Assembly (NCBI RefSeq): GCF_015710975.1
Contig: NZ_CP049783.1
Span: forward strand, 5,404,001-5,468,000
Direction: 5' to 3'
DNA length: 64,000 nt
From: Paenibacillus polymyxa
GTDB taxonomy: Bacteria; Bacillota; Bacilli; Paenibacillales; Paenibacillaceae
Position 1 is the stretch's first letter. Each line of letters begins with the position of its first letter. The position numbers and the translations under genes are program-made. Positions 23,403 to 32,357 of this stretch are shown piece after piece. The notes beneath the pieces are model-generated. The model was not told where the DNA came from. It searched no databases and was given only the letters and a program-made list of their open reading frames with translations.

Positions 23403-25448
23403 TCAAATTTTAGGCAGTCTAAAATTCGTATCTCCTAAAAAGTTATAAATAGAGGAAGCCCGATAGCCCACTTCACCTACTGAACGATAATAAGAAGGAT
23501 TGCTATCATATAATGCTCTAAAACGTTTGGCAAAGCTCTTGGCCTTCGCGGTGCTTCCACCTTCCTGAGAAGCATACGCCTTGTTATAGAGGGAAATAAG
23601 CTGGAGAACATTCTCCTTGTTACGTGCCTGTACAGCATCTTTTCGCTTTTGTTCCGACTCAGCTGCTGCTTTACGAGCTGCTTCTTCCTTGGCGGCACGA
23701 GCTTCCTGCTCCTTTTTCAAGGCCAGGTATTTTTCATATTTTTCCTGTTGATCATATGCTTTTTGCTTCGCCAACTTGGCAGCAGCCTGCTTGTTTTGTT
23801 CCTTTTGGGCCAGATAAGCTTCATATTTAACCTGTTGAGCGATCAGGGCTTGTTGTTTCTTCTGCTCTTCCTGTTGCTTTTGAGCAGCAAGAGCCTGTTG
23901 TTTGGCCTGCTGTTCAGCTTCCTGCCGTTGTTTCTCCGTTAGCGATTTTTGAGCGGCCTCCTGCTCAGCAGCCAACTTTTCCTCGGCTGCTTTTGCAGCC
24001 TTCAATGCCTCTTCTTGCTTTGCAGCCTCGATTTGTCGCTGATTAGACTGATCCGCAAGAATACTTACAGTTGGGATTCCCGCTGCCAAAAGAACGACTG
24101 CGGCCGATGCTGTCACGATAAACATTTTGGAGCGATACCAGGCTTTCGATTTCTCAGGTTGCTCTGGCATCTTGGGGTTCAGCTGCTCCTCCAGTCCTGT
24201 GATCGCAGCCGACACTTCTACATGCAGAGGACTGCCATCTTCTACAAAGTGATACAACGAACGATATACTTCCAGCGCTGCAGCAGGTTTGTTCTGCTGC
24301 TCTAGTTCACGCGCCTGTCGAAACAGCTTATCCGTTACTCCACGCTCTCCCTGCTCTAGGGCAGCCTGATTTAACATTTCAGCCTGTTCAGCCTTGAGCG
24401 GAGCAGGTGTTGCCAACGAGGGTACCGCTTCACTGGAAGTGCCGCTCATAGCAGCCAGATCTCCTGTATCTGTCCCAGCTGGCTCCGTTTCTGTATCCTC
24501 CACCAGAATTTCCTGCTCAGTAACGGCATTAAGTACAACCAGCCATTCGCCAAAGGTAGGACAACTGCTTAGATCCTGACTATCCCAAGCACGGCTGAAT
24601 AGTTCTACCACCTTGCTGCCCCAGCGGGCTTCAAGCGATTTCCGCAAAATAAAATAACGTTCGCAAGGCGTCTGCATTTCATGTTGATCAAAATAACTTT
24701 CGCCCCAAGCTTTATCGACCACCACACGGTCAGACCAGCCTAACATTTCTCCAATAATGATAGCCCCTGCAAAACGGTCGGCATACGCGCTCCATAATCC
24801 GCTGTGAACAGTACGATGTGCAGCATACCCCGGCGATCCTGCCAATAGTGCATCTGGACGATCCATTTTGGTGCTATACATTTGCTCCACGTCTACCAAT
24901 TCCACAGCTGACGTGCCTTCAGGCAGTTCCACTTCAGAAAAAAACGGAAGCATAACATTGGGCGCTGATAAATCACAATGCGCCAATCCTTTTTGCTCCA
25001 TCGCTGAACCGATCCCTGCCAGTGCTCTGGCTAAAGCCAGACTATCGGAAGCCTCAAGCTGACGCTGATCTGTGAGACAATCGAACCATGTCATACCATG
25101 AACCCATGGCATCAGCACCGCATACAGCAAATCAGGCTGCTCAGCGATCAGACTTCCGTTTCTTTCTGGAGTGAGCACATCACGCTTGCATACCTGCAAA
25201 CCGGGAATATCCCCGTATGTTTCCATATGCTCAGATTGATAAACCATAGCCGGGATGCGGAACTTCGGAAAAAACACTTTGAGGGCTTTCGCCTCATGCG
25301 GTGCTCCGTTTTTGGCAATCAGCTGGTATACAATTCCCTGCCTCCCTGCTTGTGCATAGGCTAAACCGGGTGCAGCGGGATGTCGTCCAACCACATAAGC
25401 TGTGCCGTTTATGATCAATTCGTCTCCCGGATTCGGTTGAAAAGACAT
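23403..25448 (-). CDS. Membrane-anchored Ser/Thr kinase of the secretion locus
   Basis: The 681-residue protein has an N-terminal kinase domain (about 20-300): lysine in ALKVFF (K57), catalytic loop AHCDLSAPNV (H157-N164) and DVE (186-188) in place of DFG. The key Lys, Asp, Asn and Asp are kept, so activity is possible. A linker with tetratricopeptide-like helices (350-420) is followed by one membrane helix (about 441-463) and a long Lys/Glu/Gln/Ala coiled coil with KYEAYLA/KYEKYLA repeats, then a short globular tail. The layout recalls EssB/YukC, a pseudokinase-TM subunit of type VII systems, but with an apparently intact active site. GGAGAGG supports the start. It may replace EssB here. Confidence 0.85.
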   Translation of the reverse strand: MSFQPNPGDELIINGTAYVVGRHPAAPGLAYAQAGRQGIVYQLIAKNGAPHEAKALKVFFPKFRIPAMVYQSEHMETYGDIPGLQVCKRDVLTPERNGSLIAEQPDLLYAVLMPWVHGMTWFDCLTDQRQLEASDSLALARALAGIGSAMEQKGLAHCDLSAPNVMLPFFSEVELPEGTSAVELVDVEQMYSTKMDRPDALLAGSPGYAAHRTVHSGLWSAYADRFAGAIIIGEMLGWSDRVVVDKAWGESYFDQHEMQTPCERYFILRKSLEARWGSKVVELFSRAWDSQDLSSCPTFGEWLVVLNAVTEQEILVEDTETEPAGTDTGDLAAMSGTSSEAVPSLATPAPLKAEQAEMLNQAALEQGERGVTDKLFRQARELEQQNKPAAALEVYRSLYHFVEDGSPLHVEVSAAITGLEEQLNPKMPEQPEKSKAWYRSKMFIVTASAAVVLLAAGIPTVSILADQSNQRQIEAAKQEEALKAAKAAEEKLAAEQEAAQKSLTEKQRQEAEQQAKQQALAAQKQQEEQKKQQALIAQQVKYEAYLAQKEQNKQAAAKLAKQKAYDQQEKYEKYLALKKEQEARAAKEEAARKAAAESEQKRKDAVQARNKENVLQLISLYNKAYASQEGGSTAKAKSFAKRFRALYDSNPSYYRSVGEVGYRASSIYNFLGDTNFRLPKI

Positions 25449-25522
25449 GAAACATCCCTCTCCTTATATCATTCAGTATGCTAGTTTTCCTCACCTTATT
25501 ATATACGTCTATGGATGGCAAG

Positions 25523-25554
25523 AAAACCGGGTATCCGAAGATCGCCCGGTTTTT
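25523..25554. terminator. Terminator after the WXG100 gene
   Basis: AAAACCGGG pairs with CCCGGTTTT over a 13-base loop, with T-rich flanks on both strands. It lies between the 91-aa WXG100 gene and the kinase gene and may make the WXG100 transcript more abundant than the downstream genes. Confidence 0.7.
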
Positions 25555-25650
25555 CCTATACAATCTGTGCCAAACCGTGAGGAATAGGTTCACATATTGC
25601 TTCATTATAGAGTGATATATGATAAGTTAATGCCGATCAGGCACGACAAC

Positions 25651-25926
25651 TTATTTCGCTTGGTCAACCGTACGGAATTTGTTAGCGATAGCTGTCAATT
25701 CTTGGCTGATGCTATTCAAAGTCGTTACGAAAGCTTGCATTTGTTTGCTTGCTTCTTGGAACTCTTGGAAAAAGCGTTGCTTAGTCATACCTTCCCATTG
25801 ACCTTCCATACCGGAGATGGACTGAGTCAAGCTGGAAACGATCTGCTGGCTTTGCTCACCACTTTGTTTAAATTGGTTAGCTACCTGATCAACCTGTTCT
25901 GGGGTAATTAAAATGCGTCCTGCCAT
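25651..25926 (-). CDS. esxA: WXG100-family secreted protein (YukE/EsxA)
   Basis: A canonical 91-residue WXG100 protein: a first helix ITPEQVDQVANQFKQSGEQS, the W-E-G turn in GMEGQWEGMT, a second helix, and a C-terminal YxxxD-like signal in NKFRTVDQ (F in place of Y). WXG100 proteins are helical-hairpin dimers exported by the EssC/EccC ATPase and are both substrates and components of type VII systems. It has no signal peptide. AAGGAGG lies upstream of the ATG; an upstream promoter and downstream terminator suggest its own strong transcript inside the locus. It is intact. Confidence 0.95.
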   Translation of the reverse strand: MAGRILITPEQVDQVANQFKQSGEQSQQIVSSLTQSISGMEGQWEGMTKQRFFQEFQEASKQMQAFVTTLNSISQELTAIANKFRTVDQAK

Positions 25927-25976
25927 TTTTTGCGTCCTCCTTGATGATAAAAAATGTTTTTGTTTAGCTGGTTTAA

Positions 25977-26006
25977 ATTGTACTATGGCTATTTAATTCC
26001 CTACAA
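25977..26006 (-). promoter_or_regulatory. Candidate SigA promoter of the WXG100 gene
   Basis: TTGTAG (26006-26001), an 18-base spacer and TACAAT (25982-25977) lie about 50 bases before the start. Confidence 0.45.
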
Positions 26007-26183
26007 AAGGCAAAGGACCTAATTGCAACAATCCCACTTTTTAACTATAAAACAGCATATAACAGTACAATCTTAATAAAGCAACCACCTAATAAGTCCC
26101 ATATTAGTCCTATAAAACCGGGAATGGTATAACAAATTCATATGGATTACAGGCCGATCCAGATCATCCCGGAACGATCCGAA

Positions 26184-26726
26184 CTAAGCGACAGGCTGAT
26201 CTCTTGCTATAGACGGATCAGTAAAATACCAATCCTGCGGACTGCTAGAAGACGCCTGCTTCAGAATATCCTGATGCAAGGTGCCCACATCCGAAGGCTG
26301 TACACCTGCAATAGCATGTACGACAGACTGCGGGTTGGAAATTAGACTGCTTCCTTCCGAAGCTTGCCCAGGCAGAATAGACGGTGATTGTTGATTCGAC
26401 CAATCGAGCATCGTGACGGGTCGTCCCAATGGTTGGCTGGCAAATGGCAGAATCGTTTGATAGTTGTGGTCAACAGACTGAAACTGCTCTGCCTTTCGGT
26501 TCAGTTGTGTACCTGATGTATGGAGATAAGCATGAATCTGTTCTGACATCCGCTTGGCTTGCATCCACTGATTCAAGATCGCCTCACGCGCAGATACATC
26601 CCAATCCAGCGATTGTAACGCCTGCTCCAAACCTGCTGTTAACTGTTGAATTTGCTCCGCCGCATGCTGTAGCTGCCCGCTAAGCCCCCGAAGCACATCC
26701 GGTTCAACTCGAATGCGCATATCCAT
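26184..26726 (-). CDS. WXG100-like protein with C-terminal extension
   Basis: The first about 90 residues form a helical hairpin like WXG100 proteins: RVEPDVLRGLSGQLQHAAEQ, QALQSLDWDVSAREAILNQW (a W-x-D turn instead of W-x-G) and QLNRKAEQFQSVDHNY, which ends like a YxxxD/E export signal. A polar, Pro/Ser/Gln-rich tail of about 90 residues follows, without hydrophobic helix. No signal peptide. The ATG at 26726 shares its A with the stop of the upstream gene (TGATG), so translation is coupled to the EspG-like gene; chaperone and substrate pairs are often arranged this way. It is a candidate exported substrate. Confidence 0.7.
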   Translation of the reverse strand: MDMRIRVEPDVLRGLSGQLQHAAEQIQQLTAGLEQALQSLDWDVSAREAILNQWMQAKRMSEQIHAYLHTSGTQLNRKAEQFQSVDHNYQTILPFASQPLGRPVTMLDWSNQQSPSILPGQASEGSSLISNPQSVVHAIAGVQPSDVGTLHQDILKQASSSSPQDWYFTDPSIARDQPVA

Positions 26727-27568
26727 CACCCTTCTTCTGTCACTTCTTCAGTCACTGCCGACTGTTTCAACCAATTCAATAATAAGTCCACAAACTGATC
26801 TCTCGAAGCCATAGCTGCAATTAACCAGTCTCCGTTACCCGCAGAGCTCATCCGAAATATCCAGTTCATTGCAGGACAAAGGACAAAAGCTGCCCGTTGT
26901 GACTCCCACTCTCTGCCGTTCCAGACCAGCAATTGCAATTCTCCCTCAGCTACACGGGAACTCAAAGACTGAGCCAGTCTCATTGCTCCCTCTTCATCTC
27001 CGCTAGCCTCAGTTAGCTTACTGCTGATTTGAGACAAACTTTCTCCTGCAGATTGCTCGTAAATTTTATTAAAGGCCTGCTTGGAAAACATAAGCGCGGG
27101 AGATTCAGGTACAAGCCGATCAACCCAGCCCATTTTATCAATCAATGTTTCGCAAGCCTTTTCCACATTACCCAGATCGTACAAACGATATTCATCGGGT
27201 TCGTCAACAGATTTCACAAGCTCCACCACACGCTCATTCGTGCAATGAAGATAGCCTTCAAACTGCTTACCTCCCCTTACATAGCGTATACGGCAAGCCC
27301 TGTTGGATAATCCCGCGATAGCAACTCTTGAAAAAACGGTAGGAGGCATAGCCAGCTCTTTACCCTTATCGGCCTGCTTCAGATAACCTTTTTCCAGAAG
27401 AGCAGCTTTGACCTGCTCCCACTCTTCCGCCAACTCCTCTGCTAGATAGCCCTTAAACGGATCTTCCACCCCAAGCAGTCTGTCAGAACCCAATACGCCT
27501 GCCAGAAAAAACAGTTCCTTTGCCTTGAGGGTTATTAACTTCTGCTTGGAAGCTTGAAACGTTAACAT
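26726..27568 (-). CDS. Unknown ESX-locus protein, EspG-like in layout
   Basis: A 280-residue soluble protein. The N-terminus (LITLKAKELFFLAGVLGSDR), an alpha segment ending ALLEKGYLKQ, a beta region RACRIRYVRGGKQFEGYLHC, and a C-terminal half ending in a beta segment (RAAFVLCPAMNWIF) follow the order I expect for EspG, the cytosolic ESX chaperone of actinobacteria. Sequence identity is too low to claim homology by eye. It lies 16 bases after the ATPase gene and overlaps the next, WXG100-like, gene, which fits a chaperone for that product. GGGAGG supports the ATG. Another possibility is an unrelated adaptor specific to Paenibacillus. Confidence 0.55.
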   Translation of the reverse strand: MLTFQASKQKLITLKAKELFFLAGVLGSDRLLGVEDPFKGYLAEELAEEWEQVKAALLEKGYLKQADKGKELAMPPTVFSRVAIAGLSNRACRIRYVRGGKQFEGYLHCTNERVVELVKSVDEPDEYRLYDLGNVEKACETLIDKMGWVDRLVPESPALMFSKQAFNKIYEQSAGESLSQISSKLTEASGDEEGAMRLAQSLSSRVAEGELQLLVWNGREWESQRAAFVLCPAMNWIFRMSSAGNGDWLIAAMASRDQFVDLLLNWLKQSAVTEEVTEEG

Positions 27569-27584
27569 TATGAGCCACCTCCCT

Positions 27585-30500
27585 TCAAACTACAACATGC
27601 CATCGGTCACGAATTTTCGTTATCCAATCCTCACAGCTCATTTGCTCTGAGAAGGGAATCGCCGCTTTTATCCTGGTAAATTTGCGTCGTACGTAGTATC
27701 CCTGCCCAGGAGGCAGGACTTTTAGGCCACCAGCAGCGGCATTCGCTTCTGAATAAGGGATACGAAAGAACGATAAATCATTCGAATCCAGTGTTCCAAA
27801 AAGCACACCGCTTTGGCTTGCTTTGACATCATTAAACCAGTCCACACCAAAGGTAGGAAAATCAGCTGGCACACCCGATAGCACGACATGCACATTGCGA
27901 TCACGTCCCAACCGTACAATGGCGGAAAGCTGATCCTTTATCATAAAATCGTTCAGTTGCTTGCTTAACATATCCGCATCATCAATGACCAGGAGCAGTT
28001 CGGGATCATTCCCATCCTTGCTCCGTTGTTGAACGATATCATGCACCTGTTGTACCAGAGGTCCCATTTCTTCCTCGCTTTCGGCAGCAGCCTTGACATG
28101 AGGAAGATGCCGTAATCGGGATAGTCCCCCACCTCCATAGCGTGTATCGATCGTATAGACTTGCATTTGATCCGGCGAGGTGTAATAAGCGAGCGATATA
28201 ATCCAACTCATCAGGAAGGAGGTTTTTCCACCCTCCATTGGACTACCTACGATAAAATTAGGCCCTTCTTTTAAATTTAGGAGAAAAGGCTCAAGATCGT
28301 CACTCTGTAGGCCTACAGGTACTTCGTAAGGAAGCGCACCTGATGGTCCACTCGTCCGATCCCACTGCTGAAGCAGTTCCAGCAACGGAATCCGCTCAGG
28401 CAATGGGAGAATGGCCGGTGCGTGCTTACCCTTCCATCCCTGCGCAATACCAGCGATATTGCGACGTAGTTGTGCTGATCGTTCCGCTTCATCTTCTCCT
28501 GGTGAAGGCAGTGCCGTCTGGAACTCCAGCGGAGGAACATGCCCTTTAACCAGAGCCCGGCCCGGAATTAAAGGTCCTGGTGTTTTGGCCGGTCGTCCTA
28601 CCGCATAATAGTAGTCACTAGGATCAGCCAATTCGAAAGAAACAGCATTAGGTATGTTACTGCGGAACTTCTCAAACACATCGGTAATCCGGTTCGCTGT
28701 AATGATGAAGGTGATGCCTAGACTGCCTCCTTCACGCAAGAGTGATTCCAGCAGTTCATTTTCATCCGGATACGCATTACGAAAATTAAGATATCCATCA
28801 ATAACTACGACAATTTGCGGCACATCTTCAACAGCAGAACGTCGAAAAGAACTTATTGTTTTGACGCCAGCCTCAGAAAGCATTTCCTTGCGTAGGGCCA
28901 CCATCTTGAACAAATAGCGGAACAACCGTTTAATCCGGTCATCCTCCTCTGCCATCATAACAGCACCGATTTGTGGAAGCTCTCCAAAGTCGCGCATGGT
29001 TCGACCCATGTCAATGATATAACCGTTCCAATGATTCACAGCGTAACGCTGTGCCGTGGACATCAGCAACGTATGCAAAAAGGTCGTTTTTCCCATGCCC
29101 GGCATGCCATACACAGCCCAATGACCATGATCCAGCGACGCATACATCGGCTCCTGCCGTTGATTCGGCAAATCATCGACCAGCCCAATAAGAGACTTCA
29201 GCTCCAACGATGATGATGTACTATCTATTTCGGTACATTGCGGTAGATTAGTTAAATCCAACATTTCTGGCAGCGGCGGAAGCCACGGTCCCTGAAGACG
29301 TTCGATTCCTGCCTTAGCTGCTTCTTTTGCAATATAATCAATAAATACTTGAAGCTGTTTAGGAGCTTCTTCTCCTTTTAAGCCTGAGCTTGCCCGTTCT
29401 CCGCCCGTCAATAGCGCTTCACGTTTGCCGTTCAGTCTCACTTCATGAACAGGTAAGGCAGAAGAAATGTCTCTGTTGCCTATATACGGCGCACCGCTCC
29501 AAGCAAATTGCATTTCTTCAAACACTTCGTCGCTACCCACTTGAAAATATCCTCGTCCCGGCTTCGTTATCCACGCGGCATTCGGTATTTTCAACATATC
29601 ACGGCTATCACCTTCGCTTTGCACCCGCAAGCAGATGCGGAACCTGGAGTTACTCCAAATCTTATCATCGACAACACCTGCCGGCTTTTGAGTCGCCAAA
29701 ATCAGATGGACACCTAATGTCCGCCCAATCGCGGCAATGCTGATTAGCTCGTCCATAAACTCTGGCTGATCCCGCTTTAACTGTGCAAATTCATCAATAA
29801 TAATAACCAGATGAGGCAGCGGTTGTTCCTGCCGCTGCCGGAGTAGTCTGTAATATTCATCAATATGCTGTAAATTGCCTGCATCGTTCAATATCTTTTG
29901 TCGACGAACCAGTTCTGCTTTAAGAGATATTTTAGCACGTTCAATCAAATTATTGTCCAGGTTCGTGATTGTACCCACAACATGCGGCAAGTTAACGAAC
30001 GTGTTGGACATGCCTCCACCCTTGTAATCGATCAGCATAAAAGCAAGATCATGTGGGTGAAACTCAGCAGCGAGCGAGGCTACGATAGACTGGATAACCT
30101 CACTTTTCCCTGAACCTGTCGTACCAGCGATCAAGCCATGGGGCCCATGCCCTTGACGCTCTATTTTATCATGCAAGTTAATCATAATCTTTTTGCCGCC
30201 TGCCCGCACGCCCATCGGCACAGGTAATGTATCAGGATGGCGGTTACGTCGCCACCGGTCTGCCACATCCAGTTCTTCCACACTTGCTACACTCATCATA
30301 TCAAAAAGAGGCAGAACAGCGGGAATATCAGAAGCCGAAGAACGCTTCAAGCGAATAGGCGCCATGTACCGCGCCAGTGCATCGGCTTCCTCTTTGGACA
30401 AATGATCCGGTTTAAAACTTTGCTGTTCAACCTCCGCCGATTCTGATTTAAGGGCGTATACACCCTGTTCCTTGGAAGCTTCCACGATCAGCTGACACTG

Positions 30501-31580
30501 CATTGGCAAAGCTTCTTTACGAGAAGCCAGCACAATTGTACACGCATCTATGGCTCGGCCGTCCTCCAGCAACAACGGCAACAAAGGTTCTTCCTCAATC
30601 AGTTGGGTGTCAGATAAAACAATCACATAACACGGGGCTTCCATCCCTTTGCCCTGACGTTCATTGCGATTATTTTTTCGACGGTTCAATCTAGCAAACA
30701 GAAAGTCAGCTAATTGATGGGCGCTACTACTGCGGTCTGACATCATTCTCTGGATTCGGTCATCATCCCATACATGTGGGAGCCAGCGCATCCAAGTCCA
30801 TTCACTTTCTTCTCGCTCATCATAGAAGGAGGCGATTTTCACTTCATCTGGCGAATGACGAACCGTTACTTGTGCCAAGATGACTCTTAACGCAGCCAGA
30901 GTATGCTCCCGCTCGCCGACCAATCCGATCACTTTGGATTGAAACAGTGGCAATGTAATGGAAGCAGCGTCCACCAAACGAAATTCTTCTTCCAGTTCAT
31001 CTGCAGCTCCCAACAAAGGATCTCGGTCATAACCGTCAGGTCGTGGGATTTGCAGTTTAATATGAAAGGGAACTTGTCCAGTCCCGATACGTACCTGCAA
31101 GAAATCTTCATCCTCCGGTGATCTTTCCCAAAGAGAACTGTTGCGGTTTTTTACGATTTGAGTGCATATTTGCGGGTCACCGTGAATTTCATATAGCGTG
31201 CGAACTTGTTCTTCGCGTTTCATTTTGAGTTCTTCACGATGCTTTTGGAGCTGCTCCCGGTACATGCGGTCCCGTTCCTCCAACTTGAGCTTATATTCCT
31301 TCTTATTATTTAAATAGACGAAAAAAGGAATCGTATAAGATGTAAGCATCATGACCACCGTGACCATCTGGAACATCAAATAGTTACTGTTGCCCATCTT
31401 GCCTGTTCTGCTCATATATACATAAAAGCCTATAGTCACCAACGTCATCATTAACGGAATAAGTATAGATATAATAGAAAAAGACGGCTTGCTCGGCTCA
31501 GCCGGAGGCCGTAAAATCTCTAGCTTCTCCTCTCGGAGGGCCGGTCTTAATCTCGGGGATCGCTGGTATAATACATTCAA
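27585..31580 (-). CDS. Type VII secretion ATPase, EccC-type (FtsK/SpoIIIE)
   Basis: The 1331-residue protein is the motor of a WXG100 secretion system. Two membrane helices lie at about 33-56 and 68-90, then a coiled segment. Three FtsK/SpoIIIE ATPase domains follow: ATPase 1 with GTTGSGKS (486-493) and Walker B LVIIIDEFAQL (591-601), ATPase 2 with GMPGMGKT (825-832) and VVVIDGY, ATPase 3 with a GSPMEGGKTSF P-loop and LLLVIDDADML. Unlike EssC/YukBA of Bacillus and Staphylococcus it has no N-terminal FHA domains, so the form is that of EccC. The start is a TTG at 31580 behind AAGGGGGA. It follows the YukD-like gene by 67 bases. Confidence 0.95.
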   Translation of the reverse strand: MNVLYQRSPRLRPALREEKLEILRPPAEPSKPSFSIISILIPLMMTLVTIGFYVYMSRTGKMGNSNYLMFQMVTVVMMLTSYTIPFFVYLNNKKEYKLKLEERDRMYREQLQKHREELKMKREEQVRTLYEIHGDPQICTQIVKNRNSSLWERSPEDEDFLQVRIGTGQVPFHIKLQIPRPDGYDRDPLLGAADELEEEFRLVDAASITLPLFQSKVIGLVGEREHTLAALRVILAQVTVRHSPDEVKIASFYDEREESEWTWMRWLPHVWDDDRIQRMMSDRSSSAHQLADFLFARLNRRKNNRNERQGKGMEAPCYVIVLSDTQLIEEEPLLPLLLEDGRAIDACTIVLASRKEALPMQCQLIVEASKEQGVYALKSESAEVEQQSFKPDHLSKEEADALARYMAPIRLKRSSASDIPAVLPLFDMMSVASVEELDVADRWRRNRHPDTLPVPMGVRAGGKKIMINLHDKIERQGHGPHGLIAGTTGSGKSEVIQSIVASLAAEFHPHDLAFMLIDYKGGGMSNTFVNLPHVVGTITNLDNNLIERAKISLKAELVRRQKILNDAGNLQHIDEYYRLLRQRQEQPLPHLVIIIDEFAQLKRDQPEFMDELISIAAIGRTLGVHLILATQKPAGVVDDKIWSNSRFRICLRVQSEGDSRDMLKIPNAAWITKPGRGYFQVGSDEVFEEMQFAWSGAPYIGNRDISSALPVHEVRLNGKREALLTGGERASSGLKGEEAPKQLQVFIDYIAKEAAKAGIERLQGPWLPPLPEMLDLTNLPQCTEIDSTSSSLELKSLIGLVDDLPNQRQEPMYASLDHGHWAVYGMPGMGKTTFLHTLLMSTAQRYAVNHWNGYIIDMGRTMRDFGELPQIGAVMMAEEDDRIKRLFRYLFKMVALRKEMLSEAGVKTISSFRRSAVEDVPQIVVVIDGYLNFRNAYPDENELLESLLREGGSLGITFIITANRITDVFEKFRSNIPNAVSFELADPSDYYYAVGRPAKTPGPLIPGRALVKGHVPPLEFQTALPSPGEDEAERSAQLRRNIAGIAQGWKGKHAPAILPLPERIPLLELLQQWDRTSGPSGALPYEVPVGLQSDDLEPFLLNLKEGPNFIVGSPMEGGKTSFLMSWIISLAYYTSPDQMQVYTIDTRYGGGGLSRLRHLPHVKAAAESEEEMGPLVQQVHDIVQQRSKDGNDPELLLVIDDADMLSKQLNDFMIKDQLSAIVRLGRDRNVHVVLSGVPADFPTFGVDWFNDVKASQSGVLFGTLDSNDLSFFRIPYSEANAAAGGLKVLPPGQGYYVRRKFTRIKAAIPFSEQMSCEDWITKIRDRWHVVV

Positions 31581-31647
31581 GACAAAAGTCCCCCTTTTCG
31601 CTTACTATTTCATTTTACCAAGGTTTCATATTATTTCATGTGTGTAT

Positions 31648-31968
31648 TTACCCATTTTTTTCAGTTTGAAACAAAGAACGCCTTCCATATACAGGCGCCT
31701 CGTCCTGAGTTGTCGAAAAAGCTCGCTGAATGCGCACGGTGCAGCCTTCCCGTAAGCCTGCTCCTGTGAGTAGCTGGTTATCCTCCACTCTGAACCAAAG
31801 CCCTTCCGGGAACTTTGCTTCCATAATATATTGCATGCCTTCAGCCGGAGGCTCACCAAAAATACGCACACCCAGCATCAATTTTAAATGTTCTACCGAG
31901 TATTCATCTGCCACCTCAATATCAAACCACTCTGTTTCCTGTCGTCCTGAAAGCACGGTCAGGATCAT
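31648..31968 (-). CDS. YukD/EsaB-like ubiquitin-fold protein
   Basis: A 106-residue protein whose first about 80 residues have the YukD ubiquitin-like pattern: MILTVLSGRQETEWFDIEVA, HLKLMLGVRIFG and LLTGAGLREGCTVRI. YukD/EsaB proteins are small cytosolic parts or regulators of type VII systems and are not conjugated to other proteins. The tail (about 25 residues) is polar. GGGAGGG is upstream of the ATG, and a SigA promoter lies about 80 bases ahead, so this is the first gene of the operon. It precedes the ATPase gene by 67 bases. Confidence 0.85.
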   Translation of the reverse strand: MILTVLSGRQETEWFDIEVADEYSVEHLKLMLGVRIFGEPPAEGMQYIMEAKFPEGLWFRVEDNQLLTGAGLREGCTVRIQRAFSTTQDEAPVYGRRSLFQTEKNG

Positions 31969-32047
31969 CTGTCATCCCTCCCGATCCTTAATTTATACAG
32001 CAATACTCACGCAAAAAGCCTATTTCTACGGAAATATGGCTATCGTA

Positions 32048-32076
32048 ACTGTAGCATCCGCCTATTAGACTGTCAA
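32048..32076 (-). promoter_or_regulatory. SigA promoter of the type VII operon
   Basis: TTGACA (32076-32071), a 17-base spacer and TACAGT (32053-32048) precede the YukD-like gene. The next 280 bases to 32357 are AT-rich and hold no recognised gene. Confidence 0.7.
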
Positions 32077-32357
32077 TTTGTTACAAAATGCCCACACTCA
32101 AAACAAAACGGTGACTATAGTCATGCTTAAAATTAATAGTAGAGTCATATGAATCAAAAATAGAGATTTACAAATTTCATTTGCGTGCTTACGTCATTTT
32201 GTCGATTAGGTAGAACTAAATTCGATTGTTACCCAAATTGTTGTGAACACTTTGTAAATTTTTCAGACCTTTATGTTTTTATAAGGTGTTTTTAAGGTAA
32301 TTTTAAGAAACGGGCACTACAATAAAGCCATGAAATAACTCAGGTGAGGTGATTTTT

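Noticed and set aside
23560..24060. Repetitive Lys/Glu/Gln coding sequence as a DNA repeat array
   Set aside because: It is the coiled coil of the kinase; nucleotide repeats are imperfect and in frame.
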